Source: an uncultured Caulobacterales bacterium (GTDB lineage Bacteria; Pseudomonadota; Alphaproteobacteria; Caulobacterales; Maricaulaceae). From it: DNA of 64,000 bases. A model generated the notes under the pieces. It saw nothing but the letters and a program-made list of their open reading frames with translations. It was not told the DNA's origin and ran no database searches. The stretch lies in the NCBI GenBank assembly GCA_947503715.1, contig CANNER010000002.1:248001-312000 (forward strand), in the 5' to 3' direction. The first letter of the stretch is position 1. Every line of letters begins with the position of its first letter. Below are positions 19,722 to 28,172 of this stretch, piece after piece. The position numbers were made by a program, and so were the translations under genes.

Positions 19722-20162
19722 CTACTGACTGTCTTGGGTCGCGATATAGAGCTGACGGGCGCGAGTCAGGATGGCGTTTTCGATCTGACGCGCGGTGTCG
19801 GCATCGACATTGGCATCTTCCCACCCATTCACCGTGCGGTTTTGTTTAAAGATCGTCGCCTTTAACGCATCCGCGCGCAGGTTCGTATCTAGGATATAGA
19901 CATTGGCCTTGAACCGCTCATTCGGGACCTGCGCATTGGCGTACCAATCCGTCACGATCACGCCGCCAAAAGGGTCGACCTGTTCCAGTGGCATAAAGTT
20001 CAACGTCTCCAGCGAAGCCCGCCAGAGGTAAGAGTTCACACCCATATTCGGCGCCGCGATCTGTGCTGCGTTTGACGATTTGGAATTGGACCCACATCCC
20101 GCAAGCAGGCCGGCCGCCAATACAGCACCGAGGAGAGGTTTAAGTGTCGAAGTGAGTCTCAT
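19722..20162 (-). CDS. DUF3576 family lipoprotein
   Basis: Short lipoprotein of unknown function, common beside leuS in alphaproteobacteria. The signal peptide ends in LLAGC (Cys23). The mature part has the family segments GVNSYLWRASLETL and DPFGGVIVTDWY, and resembles a small periplasmic domain facing the outer membrane. 146 residues. Placed directly before the LuxR gene (3-bp gap). Confidence 0.8.
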   Translation of the reverse strand: MRLTSTLKPLLGAVLAAGLLAGCGSNSKSSNAAQIAAPNMGVNSYLWRASLETLNFMPLEQVDPFGGVIVTDWYANAQVPNERFKANVYILDTNLRADALKATIFKQNRTVNGWEDANVDADTARQIENAILTRARQLYIATQDSQ

Positions 20163-20368
20163 GTGAAATGATCCGCAAATTAAAATATCAAAGCGGCTTA
20201 TAGGGGGGGTTACGCCCCGCGCAAAGCGTTCGTTTCATAAATTGTCGGTCACATTCGCGGGTTTCAGTGCCTTGGCGGGATATGGTAAAGGCGCGTTAAC
20301 CCTTTTTTAGGGCGGCGCAGGGCAAATGGTTAACGTAACTTCAACGCTTTCCTGCCGGGCCCGTCTAC

Positions 20369-22135
20369 ATGTCACGATTTCTAGCTTCCGCCGCCCCGCT
20401 CGCCGTCATCGCCCTTGGCGGTATTGGCTTGGCCTCGGCGCAGTCCAGCTCGCCCTTTGCCAGCAAAAAACCGCGTCAGGCGTGGGAGCAGCCCGCTGCG
20501 CCTGCACCCACACCGCAACCCGCGCCGGTTCAGACATATCAGGCGCCTGCCTACACCCCGCCCGCCTATGATGCGCCAATCCAGACAGCCCCGCCTCAAA
20601 CACGCGCCACAAAGCCCGCATATCAACCCAGCTATGAGGGCGGGCGCTCCACACCGCCCACGGAAACGCCGAATTATGGCCGACCCACTGCCGCGCCCGC
20701 GCCGCAATATTCGGCCTCACCAACGGCACCGTCCAGCCGTGCCTATCCGCAGACCCGCCCGTCCGGACAAGCCGCGCCGTCACAATACGGAACGCCGCAG
20801 CTGCAGCAATATGGGCAGCCTTACGCACAGCAACCGAATTACGGTCAAACCCCGCAATACGGACAACAATATGCACAAACGTCCTATCCACCACAGGGGG
20901 GACAGCCTTTTCCAGCCCCGCAACAGCCGCAAACTTGGAAACAGAAACTCGGACTGGATAAAATTGCGACTTTCTTCTCGGGCGGGTTACGCTCCGGCGC
21001 GGCGCTGTCCTACCGCGATGTTCCGCCCCATCAGGTCGGCGCGGAAGATGGCTATAGCGAAGATTTCATCATCGATGCAGATGTCGAGTTCGAAGCCAGC
21101 GCGATTACGCAGGGCGGCTTGGAATATGGTGTGAACCTTGGCGCCCGCGCGCAATATGACCCCTATCGCCGCGGCTTTGGCGGACGTATCCCAACCTGCA
21201 CGCCGGGCATAGCCGGGTGTAATGCCTCGGGCGGCAGCACATTGCGTGGGCACACCTCGCAATTCTACCAATTCGGGGAAGACACGGCGAAGGACGCGCA
21301 ATTCGCGGTCGAGAGCGCACATCTCTTCCTGCGTTCCGCCTATGGTGATGTGACGGTCGGGCGGGATGACGGGGCGGCCTTCCTGTTCAGTCTCGGCGCG
21401 CCGACGCTCCTCGCGGTTAACGCGTCTAATTCACCCGTCGACTATACAGGGCTCGACAGTGTGAAAACGGTGAATGACGCATCGAGCTTCTCGGAAAAAA
21501 TCACCTATACCTCGCCGCGCCTGCTGGGTGACCAGATCGGTGTCGGCGTCCAATTCGGTGTGTCCTATGCGCTGGATGCGGAGGCTTGCGGTGTTGATTT
21601 CTGCACGGACCGGGATGTCGCGCGCGTCATCGCGCCGGAATTGGAAGACGTGTTTGAAGCGGGCCTCGCGCTTGACCGCACATTTGCGAACGGCCTCTCG
21701 GTCGAAGGCACGCTGACCTATGCCACGGCGACTGAAAAATCAGGCTTTGCCGGATTGGATGATCTGGAAAGCTATGGTGCAGGACTTGAATTTGAATATG
21801 CCGATTGGACGCTGGGCGGCTCCTATCTGCAATCGAATAACGGGCTGCTCGACGGCGATTACAGCGCCTATGATATCGGCGTCACGTGGAAGCCCAGCGC
21901 GCTCGGCTTCAGCCTCGCCTATGGCCACGCCGAAGACGACAATGTCGGCCTGACCTCAGACCAAGGCACATTCGGCGTCACATACGACTTCGACCGCTTC
22001 ACCCTCGGCACAGGCGTCCAATATGTCGACCGCACAGTGACGGGATTAATCCCGCAGGGGGGCGGCGTGTTTAATGCAGGTGAGTTGGACCAAAAAGGCA
22101 CGAGTGTGTTTGTTGAGGCGGCGGTGAAGTTTTAG
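20369..22135 (+). CDS. outer-membrane porin with P/Q/Y-rich N-terminal extension
   Basis: Probable beta-barrel porin. A signal peptide (residues 1-24, ending ASAQ) precedes about 165 residues of low-complexity sequence rich in Pro, Gln, Tyr and Ala, with repeated QYGQ, QPNYGQ and YAQ units. From about residue 195 a Gram-negative porin domain runs with aromatic/acidic strands (EYADWTLGGSYLQ) and ends in the classical terminal Phe (VEAAVKF). Long extensions of this kind are unusual in porins. Alone on its strand. About 70 bp upstream lies TTAA-N7-TTAG (20296-20310), close to a CtrA box, but weak. Confidence 0.82.
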   Translation: MSRFLASAAPLAVIALGGIGLASAQSSSPFASKKPRQAWEQPAAPAPTPQPAPVQTYQAPAYTPPAYDAPIQTAPPQTRATKPAYQPSYEGGRSTPPTETPNYGRPTAAPAPQYSASPTAPSSRAYPQTRPSGQAAPSQYGTPQLQQYGQPYAQQPNYGQTPQYGQQYAQTSYPPQGGQPFPAPQQPQTWKQKLGLDKIATFFSGGLRSGAALSYRDVPPHQVGAEDGYSEDFIIDADVEFEASAITQGGLEYGVNLGARAQYDPYRRGFGGRIPTCTPGIAGCNASGGSTLRGHTSQFYQFGEDTAKDAQFAVESAHLFLRSAYGDVTVGRDDGAAFLFSLGAPTLLAVNASNSPVDYTGLDSVKTVNDASSFSEKITYTSPRLLGDQIGVGVQFGVSYALDAEACGVDFCTDRDVARVIAPELEDVFEAGLALDRTFANGLSVEGTLTYATATEKSGFAGLDDLESYGAGLEFEYADWTLGGSYLQSNNGLLDGDYSAYDIGVTWKPSALGFSLAYGHAEDDNVGLTSDQGTFGVTYDFDRFTLGTGVQYVDRTVTGLIPQGGGVFNAGELDQKGTSVFVEAAVKF

Positions 22136-22137
22136 AT

Positions 22138-22161
22138 TTTTCCGTACTTTTTAACGGAAAA
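22138..22161 (+). terminator. possible porin terminator hairpin
   Basis: Perfect 8-bp stem TTTTCCGT / ACGGAAAA with an 8-base loop, starting 3 bp after the porin stop. It lacks a clean downstream T-run, so termination strength is uncertain. Confidence 0.45.
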
Positions 22162-22243
22162 CTACTTCATATTCAGATGCGCTAATGTGGTGGTATTCAG
22201 GGCCTTATCTTTGATAAACTATTTGTATTTAAGATCCTTAGCA

Positions 22244-22918
22244 GTGAAAAAATTTAAGGTAAAACTTGTTGGCCTGACTTTGTCGGCTTTAACGTCAGTT
22301 ACAACGAATTCATGCGCACAAACACTTATAACGCCAGAAGCTGAGTTTATACCTCCGGGCTATGATTGCGAAGCGCAACACGGAATGGCATCGGCGATGT
22401 TCAGCCTTAATCTTGAAGGCGAGTTGTTAGGGGCTAATTTTGCCCTTAGTACCGATTTTCCTGAGTTCGGCTTAGATGGTTTTGCTATAGGTGGCAGCTT
22501 TAATGAAAGTTTCATAAGAGACAAAAAGTCTGGATTTGGAAGCATTTCAATTCGGCCCTCAGTAAATACATGGTCCGATTGGGATCGAAATCTCTCATTG
22601 GAGGTTTGGAAAGAAGGCGAAAGCGGACGCATAAGAGTAGAAAAGACACCCATTCAAAACTTTGTTGGATATATGGCGTTTTTCAGAAGTTGGGAAGAGT
22701 TACGGCAAATCACATCAAATATTGAAAGTTTAACCTTCGAACTCAAAAGTGCTGATGGAAGTTTAGTTTTCAAAGATAATTTTAATACATCTGACTTTGT
22801 TGCTATTAACAAAGATTTGCTAGCTGTTGCGAATATGGCGAACAGTAAGATAGATGCTTTTAAAACTGAATGCACTTATCATGAAAGACAGCAACTAGAT
22901 GTTATTACGGTCAAATGA
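22244..22918 (+). CDS. AT-rich secreted protein of unknown function
   Basis: Not recognised. From a GTG at 22244 the protein begins MKKFKVKLVGLTLSA, a good Sec signal ending TNSCAQ; the frame also allows a GTG at 22187. The mature 200 residues contain no known motif: mixed beta-like sequence, two mature Cys (one in PGYDCEAQ, one in KTECTYH) that could form a disulfide, and a basic-aromatic middle. Composition is clearly more AT-rich than the neighbours, and codon use differs, which suggests recent acquisition. No partner gene is adjacent. Confidence 0.65.
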   Translation: MKKFKVKLVGLTLSALTSVTTNSCAQTLITPEAEFIPPGYDCEAQHGMASAMFSLNLEGELLGANFALSTDFPEFGLDGFAIGGSFNESFIRDKKSGFGSISIRPSVNTWSDWDRNLSLEVWKEGESGRIRVEKTPIQNFVGYMAFFRSWEELRQITSNIESLTFELKSADGSLVFKDNFNTSDFVAINKDLLAVANMANSKIDAFKTECTYHERQQLDVITVK

Positions 22919-22943
22919 AGTGGTGGGTTGAAAAAATTTACTT

Positions 22944-23843
22944 TTAAACACCAATCACCGCCGCCACATCTGGTTTACGCTTAAATTTCATCGCAATATA
23001 AGGGCATCCGGCGATGACTTTGTAACCCTTCTCCATCGCGTCCGCTGCCATGACGTCAAAGAGTTTTCCGGCGATGCCTTGGCCTTCCAAAGGTTTGGGG
23101 ACAAAAGTGTGGTTGGCGTTGAAGATGCCGTCTTTCACTTTGGCCATCGTCAATTCCGCCTCTCCATGATCGGTGTCGATCACAAACCGGTGGTCGTCAT
23201 TCATATCTTCGCGGCGAATATCCATCTTGAGTCCTTCTATTGCGGCGAGGCCAGTTACGCCCGAACGGGTGAGATTTAAAGCGGTTGCGGCGTTTACACC
23301 GCCTAGCGCATAGAGCGGAACGGGCAGGCGGGTGACCCTGTCTTTTAAGGCTTCAACCCCAATTGCTTCTCCGGCGCTCTTACTCAGGCTGGGGAAAACT
23401 GCACTAATAAAAAGCGCGTCGAGACTGTCGAGCGGCGCGGCGTAATGGCCTGATTTTAATCCCGCCATGGTGATGATCCAATCGGGCCGCCTTGCGCGCC
23501 ATTTAATGGGGTCAATTAATTCCGGGTCGCGGGAAAAATGAACGCCGTCCGCGTCGACGTCTTCCGCGAGTTCGGGATCGCTTCCGATGAGGAATTGTTG
23601 ATCCCGTTGCTTGGTCACATTGCGTAAAGTTCGCGCCGCCTCAGGCTGGCCAAAATGCCGATAGATAATCGCGGCCCCGCGCGGCAACCGTTTTGCAATC
23701 GCCACAGGGTCCGGCACCCGCGTCGGGTCCGTCATAAAGACGAGCGGCGAGAGGCGGCAGTCTGGACCCGCTGCGCGTAATTCCGTCGCGATGCGTCCCA
23801 GCACACTTCCCTTTTTCGTCAGTTCAGAATAGGAGGCGCTCAT
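22944..23843 (-). CDS. TenI/ThiE-like thiamine phosphate synthase domain fused to GNAT-like acetyltransferase domain
   Basis: Residues 1-205 resemble thiamine phosphate synthase/TenI (VFMTDPTR near the start, PLYALGGVNAATA near the end of the barrel). Residues 207-299 form a complete small COG2388-type acetyltransferase-like domain with GQGIAGKLFDVM (acetyl-CoA loop) and VIAGCPYI. The junction has a Met preceded by AAGGA at Shine-Dalgarno distance, so the second domain may also be made separately. The ThiE part lacks clear pyrophosphate-loop motifs, so activity is uncertain. The start codon overlaps the yggS start on the other strand. Confidence 0.75.
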   Translation of the reverse strand: MSASYSELTKKGSVLGRIATELRAAGPDCRLSPLVFMTDPTRVPDPVAIAKRLPRGAAIIYRHFGQPEAARTLRNVTKQRDQQFLIGSDPELAEDVDADGVHFSRDPELIDPIKWRARRPDWIITMAGLKSGHYAAPLDSLDALFISAVFPSLSKSAGEAIGVEALKDRVTRLPVPLYALGGVNAATALNLTRSGVTGLAAIEGLKMDIRREDMNDDHRFVIDTDHGEAELTMAKVKDGIFNANHTFVPKPLEGQGIAGKLFDVMAADAMEKGYKVIAGCPYIAMKFKRKPDVAAVIGV

Positions 23844-24513
23844 GTCAAAAATTTCCGATCAGCATAAAGATGTCCTAGCCAATCTCGCAGAGGCTTCCAA
23901 GCGCGCAGGCCGGATGGATGTGCCGGACCTCGTCGCCGTCTCCAAGGTCCAGCCGGATGAACGGATCGTGGCCATGATTGAGACAGGCCAGCGAATCTAC
24001 GGCGAAAACCGTGTACAGGAAGCGCAGCAGAGATGGGGCGAAACATTTGCTGCGCATCGCAAAGATATCGAACTCCGCCTGATCGGACCGCTGCAATCGA
24101 ATAAGAGTGATGATGCCGTCGCGCTCTTTGACGTCATTGAAACGGTAGACCGCGTGAAGCTGCTCAAGACTTTGACGAAAGCGGCCGAGGCCCACGGGTC
24201 CACGCCGCGCCTCTATGTGCAGGTAAATACTGGCGAGGAGCCGCAAAAATCCGGTGTGCTGCCGCGCGAGCTTCCCACCTTTCTCAAAGCCATGCGCGAG
24301 GATTACGCGTTGCAGCCAGAAGGCCTGATGTGTATCCCCCCGCTGAAAGAAGCGGCCAGCCCGCATTTCTGGCTGCTCTCCAAACTCGCCGAACAAAACG
24401 GCGTCGAAAAACTCTCCATGGGGATGAGCGGTGATTATGACATGGCGACGGAAATGGGCGCGACGAGTGTGCGTGTTGGCTCGGCCCTGTTCGGTGAGCG
24501 GGATTACGGTTAG
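23842..24513 (+). CDS. YggS family PLP homeostasis protein
   Basis: PLP-binding single-domain protein (PLPHP) that buffers pyridoxal phosphate. The PLP Lys lies in LVAVSKVQP. IYGENRVQEAQ, LIGPLQSNK, VNTGEEPQKSG and the phosphate-binding SMGMSGDYDMA and VRVGSALFG follow. 223 residues is typical. A strong Shine-Dalgarno AGGAGG lies 5 bp before the ATG, within the first codons of the divergent gene. Confidence 0.93.
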   Translation: MSKISDQHKDVLANLAEASKRAGRMDVPDLVAVSKVQPDERIVAMIETGQRIYGENRVQEAQQRWGETFAAHRKDIELRLIGPLQSNKSDDAVALFDVIETVDRVKLLKTLTKAAEAHGSTPRLYVQVNTGEEPQKSGVLPRELPTFLKAMREDYALQPEGLMCIPPLKEAASPHFWLLSKLAEQNGVEKLSMGMSGDYDMATEMGATSVRVGSALFGERDYG

Positions 24514-25112
24514 AACCGACGCGAGGCTTTCACGCCGAGTGAATTCACGCCGTCATTTTGACCATCGCCGATTAACGTGCCATTGGATAAATGCTCCACA
24601 AAGACTTCGGCGGCCCAATCCTCATTGACCCGTACGCCCAGTGTCACTTGTTCGCGAAACAGGAGGCGGGACCCGAACTCGATTTCGGTTCTCAAGCGTC
24701 GGAAAAATTCTGATATACTTTCATCTGTCTCGGGGCCGCTAAATTTAACATCGGTTTCGCCGTCATGGATCACGCCGCCAAAGGCAAAATCGGCGTAAAG
24801 CCTATCTCCCAGACTTTGCCGCCACATCAATCCACCGCCCGCAAATGAGGTCTTCCCGCCAAGGTTCAATGTGCCGTTGACATAGGGCTGCGGTGACAGG
24901 GCCCATTTCAGGACCTCCGGTTCCTCAAATATAATTTCGGTATTCACCCCAACAGAATTTTCATCCGCAAATTTGAGAGATCCCGGCAGATTTAGCGTGC
25001 GCTCGTCAAATTCGGTTAGGCCCGCCCTGACCTCCGCGACTTGGGCCGATGCCGTTTGGACATGTGTGAGTGCTGCGCAAAGTGCTGCGCCAATAAATAA
25101 TTTGAAAGCCAT
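24510..25112 (-). CDS. acyloxyacyl hydrolase, PagL-like lipid A 3-O-deacylase
   Basis: Outer-membrane beta-barrel lipase that removes the 3-position acyl chain of lipid A. A signal peptide ends TASAQ. The C-terminal EHLSNG has the His-x-Ser-Asn pattern that carries PagL catalytic His and Ser, and the chain ends in Phe. The ATG at 25112 has GGAGGG just upstream; an in-frame TTG twelve bases earlier lies inside this Shine-Dalgarno and is rejected. Its stop overlaps the yggS stop by four bases (convergent). Confidence 0.82.
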   Translation of the reverse strand: MAFKLFIGAALCAALTHVQTASAQVAEVRAGLTEFDERTLNLPGSLKFADENSVGVNTEIIFEEPEVLKWALSPQPYVNGTLNLGGKTSFAGGGLMWRQSLGDRLYADFAFGGVIHDGETDVKFSGPETDESISEFFRRLRTEIEFGSRLLFREQVTLGVRVNEDWAAEVFVEHLSNGTLIGDGQNDGVNSLGVKASRRF

Positions 25113-25178
25113 AAACCCCTCCAAGGATGGGGTGTGCTACGGACCTGAAGATGACAACAGCCTGTCCGACGTCTTACA

Positions 25179-25691
25179 CTATTGAGAGATATGGACTGTC
25201 TGATCCATATGTAATTCAGGCAGCAACTTCACCATCTCCTCCGGGGCGAGCGCGATGCACCCTAACGTCTTCCGGTCATCGGGTTGGGCGATGTGGATGA
25301 AGACGGCGCTGCCCAGACCCGCGACGGGTGGGCTGTCATTATGGCTCATGACAAGGAGGATGTCATAAGCCCCGTCTTCCCGCCAGAGCGCTTCATGGCT
25401 GGCGGGGTAGGGCCGGCGGATGAAGCGGTTATAGGCGGGGTCGGTCTGGGCGTCGCACCACCCGTCATCTTGGCGTAAAGGCCGGAACGTCAGAGGCGAT
25501 TTCGGTTTGGGCAAGCGGTCCGCGCGGTAGAGCCCGAACCGCAGGCGGTAATGCCCCAGCGGTGTTTTCGCATCGCCCTCACGCCCCGCCGCGCCGTCTA
25601 TAAAACCGGATTTCCCAATCCGACATGGGAGATGGAGCGGGCCACACCGTAATAAACCCGCGTCACACGCAATTTTTATCGCTTCACTCAT
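25179..25691 (-). CDS. L,D-transpeptidase (YkuD) family protein
   Basis: YkuD-fold protein with the catalytic pattern GSAVFIHIA followed by TLGCIAL (His, then Thr-x-Gly-Cys). Such enzymes cross-link or trim peptidoglycan. It is short (170 residues) and has no visible signal peptide or anchoring domain, as in the group usually annotated as L,D-transpeptidase catalytic domain proteins. It is divergent from the response regulator gene 100 bp away. Confidence 0.82.
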   Translation of the reverse strand: MSEAIKIACDAGLLRCGPLHLPCRIGKSGFIDGAAGREGDAKTPLGHYRLRFGLYRADRLPKPKSPLTFRPLRQDDGWCDAQTDPAYNRFIRRPYPASHEALWREDGAYDILLVMSHNDSPPVAGLGSAVFIHIAQPDDRKTLGCIALAPEEMVKLLPELHMDQTVHISQ

Positions 25692-25791
25692 GGTCGGGTC
25701 GCATTTTTGTGATGCATTCTCATCAATCCGTCATTAGCTTGTGAGCGAGCACATCTCTATGTGCGCCCAAACGCATTGAAGGAATATTATC

Positions 25792-26499
25792 ATGGCTGTC
25801 AAGAAACGGGTTCTCCTGGTCGATGACGACAATACACTCCGCGAAGAATTGGTCGCGCAATTCGCGATGTATGACGAGTTCGAAACGCATGATGTCTCGA
25901 CGGGGACCGAAGGATTGGAAGCGGCCAAGTCCCAGACATTCGATATGATTATCCTCGATGTCGACATGCCTGATATGCAAGGCACAGAGGTCGCCAAACT
26001 GATCCGCGCGGCGGGCGTGGCGACACCGATTGTCATGCTGACGGGCAATACGGGCGATGCGGATCAAATCCTCGGTCTCGACTCCGGTGCTAATGATTAT
26101 GTGACCAAGCCCTTTCGCTTTGGCGTCCTGCTGGCCCGCTTGCGCGCCCATCTGCGGTCCTTTGAACAATCTGAAGATGCCGTGTTTCAGGTCGGACCTT
26201 ACAGCTTCAAACCCGCCGCGAAGAAACTCACCCCACCGGAAGACCCCGCCGGTCGTCCCGTGCGCGATATCCGCCTAACGGAAAAAGAAACGAATATTCT
26301 GAAATATCTCTACCGCGCAGGCGGCAAAGCCGTGAAACGCGAAGAACTTCTCGAAGAAGTCTGGGGTTATAATTCCGGCGTCACAACACACACGCTGGAA
26401 ACCCATGTTTATCGCCTGCGTCAGAAGATCGAACCACAAAAGGGCGAGGCGATATTATTATTGACGCAACCCGGTGGATATTCTCTAGCCCTGGGGTGA
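25792..26499 (+). CDS. OmpR/PhoB-type response regulator (CenR-like)
   Basis: Receiver domain with acidic pocket D11-D13, phosphorylation site D56 (ILDVDMPD), T84 and K106 (TKPF), then a winged-helix DNA-binding domain with LTEKETNILKYLY and GVTTHTLETHVYRLRQKIE. The linker SEDAVFQVGPYSFKP and overall pattern resemble alphaproteobacterial CenR, an envelope regulator; this is from memory, not an alignment. Start ATG 25792 is preceded by AAGGA. The stop overlaps the next gene by GTGA. No histidine kinase is adjacent. Confidence 0.88.
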   Translation: MAVKKRVLLVDDDNTLREELVAQFAMYDEFETHDVSTGTEGLEAAKSQTFDMIILDVDMPDMQGTEVAKLIRAAGVATPIVMLTGNTGDADQILGLDSGANDYVTKPFRFGVLLARLRAHLRSFEQSEDAVFQVGPYSFKPAAKKLTPPEDPAGRPVRDIRLTEKETNILKYLYRAGGKAVKREELLEEVWGYNSGVTTHTLETHVYRLRQKIEPQKGEAILLLTQPGGYSLALG

Positions 26500-27515
26500 G
26501 CTCAAAACTTCGAGATATTGACGCGGTCACCCGCAACCAATTTGAATCTGATATTTTAACGGGTGGAGAGCCGGTCGTCTTGCGAGGCCTCGTCTCGGAC
26601 TGGCCGGGTATCGTCTCGGACGCCTCAACGCTTTTCGCTGCATTAAAGTCTTACGATAACGGTATGCCCCAAGGTACATTGCTGGGCGGCTCCGGCGTGA
26701 AAGGGCAATTTAACTACGCGCCAAATTTACGCGGTCAGAACTACACGCAAGTCAGCGAGACGGTCAGTGTGGCGTTAGACCGATTGCTCTCAAGCGATCA
26801 TCCGGATGGTGCCTATATTCAATCCATCCCGCTGGATAAACATATGCCGCGTTTTGTGGCGGACCATCCGATGCCGCTCCTGCCCGAGTCCGTGACGCCG
26901 CGTGCCTGGATTGGCACGCCCACCACGGTGCAAACGCATTTCGATCAATCCCACAATATTGCCTGTGTCCTGCTGGGTGAGCGGGTCGTGACACTCTTCC
27001 CGCCAGATCAATTGCCGGGCCTCTATCCCGGTCCGCTGGAAACCGCGCCGGGTGGAGCTGTCGTCAGTTTGACGGATTTAGACGCGCCTGATTTTGAAAA
27101 ACATCCAAAGTTTGAAGAGGCGTTAAAGCATAAACAGACCGTCACTCTACAGGCAGGCGACGCCCTCTACATTCCCTATGGCTGGTGGCATCATATTCGC
27201 GCCACGGCACCGCTCAATATGCTCGTCAATTATTGGTTCATGCCGCTGACCCCACGTCTGGAAACGCCATATGCGGCGATGGCGCTGGCCATGCTCTGTT
27301 TTGACCGGATGGACGATAAGGCCCGCGCCGTCTGGTCCGGCTTGTTCGACCATTTCGTCTTCCGAAAAAACGGAGACCCCATGGGTCACGTCAATGATGA
27401 CGTCAGGGGGTTCCTCGGCGGTAATCCCGAAGGACAAGAGGGGAATGCAATTTTCGAAATCCTCGGAAGCCTCGCCCCGCTCGTGGGGTTGAAGCTTCCA
27501 CCGATCAAAAAATAG
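26496..27515 (+). CDS. cupin-like JmjC (cupin_8) domain protein
   Basis: Probable Fe(II)/2-oxoglutarate-dependent hydroxylase of the JmjC-like cupin group. The metal-binding HxD is H148-F-D150 in QTHFDQSHN, and the distal His lies in GWWHHI (about 232). WIGTP before the first motif and ALYIPYGW before the second are typical of the group. Substrate unknown. The GTG start overlaps the response-regulator stop, so the two are co-translated. Confidence 0.82.
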   Translation: MSSKLRDIDAVTRNQFESDILTGGEPVVLRGLVSDWPGIVSDASTLFAALKSYDNGMPQGTLLGGSGVKGQFNYAPNLRGQNYTQVSETVSVALDRLLSSDHPDGAYIQSIPLDKHMPRFVADHPMPLLPESVTPRAWIGTPTTVQTHFDQSHNIACVLLGERVVTLFPPDQLPGLYPGPLETAPGGAVVSLTDLDAPDFEKHPKFEEALKHKQTVTLQAGDALYIPYGWWHHIRATAPLNMLVNYWFMPLTPRLETPYAAMALAMLCFDRMDDKARAVWSGLFDHFVFRKNGDPMGHVNDDVRGFLGGNPEGQEGNAIFEILGSLAPLVGLKLPPIKK

Positions 27516-27524
27516 TCGCGGCGG

Positions 27525-28172
27525 GTGGAAGGCATGATCTGGGCCATCTGTATTTATGTCGTCTTGGTGACCGGCCTCTTGCTGTCGGAACTCTTGAGCA
27601 ATTTACGGGCGCAAAGAATTTTCAAACCTTTGGCGGCCTTGGGTTTTATCGGTCTGGCTCTGTACGCGGGCGCATTGGACACACTCTATGGACAGATCAT
27701 ATTGTCGGGTCTTGTGGTTTGTGCCTTCGGCGATGTCTTGCTTTTATCTCGCAAATCGAGCCAATTATTTTTGGCTGGTATGGGGGCATTCGCGCTGGGG
27801 CATTTTGCCTATCTAACCGCCTTTATGACACAACAAACGGGTGTCTATTCGACAGTTTATTTGGTGGTCTCTATGATTGGGATTGGCGGAGCTGTGGGGT
27901 TTTATGCTTGGCTAAAACCGAAACTTCCACGCGGCATGGCCATACCTGTCGGCATTTATACAGGCATTATCATCCTTATGGTCATAAGATCATTCGGTCT
28001 GCCCATGAATGGGCCTATGATTTTTGCCCCGATTGCCGCGGTTCTGTTCGCAGTTTCAGATATGTTCGTCGCAAGAGACAGGTTTGTTACGCCGAGCCCG
28101 AAAAACGCATGGGCTATCACCCCGTTATATTTCGGGGCGCAAGCGTTGTTTGCGTTAAGCACTCAAATCTAA
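27525..28172 (+). CDS. lysoplasmalogenase/YhhN family membrane protein
   Basis: About eight membrane segments over 215 residues. The sequence carries CAFGDVLLL, the conserved acidic motif of the YhhN/TMEM86 family, whose animal members hydrolyse lysoplasmalogens. The role in bacteria is uncertain. A GTG at 27525 is taken as start; the ATG at 27534 is equally possible. Convergent with xth: the two ends overlap by 18 bp. Confidence 0.78.
   Translation: MEGMIWAICIYVVLVTGLLLSELLSNLRAQRIFKPLAALGFIGLALYAGALDTLYGQIILSGLVVCAFGDVLLLSRKSSQLFLAGMGAFALGHFAYLTAFMTQQTGVYSTVYLVVSMIGIGGAVGFYAWLKPKLPRGMAIPVGIYTGIIILMVIRSFGLPMNGPMIFAPIAAVLFAVSDMFVARDRFVTPSPKNAWAITPLYFGAQALFALSTQI

Noticed and set aside
20296-20310. 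CtrA box TTAA-N7-TTAG before the porin gene
   Set aside because: One mismatch in the second half site and position only roughly suitable; not listed as a site.
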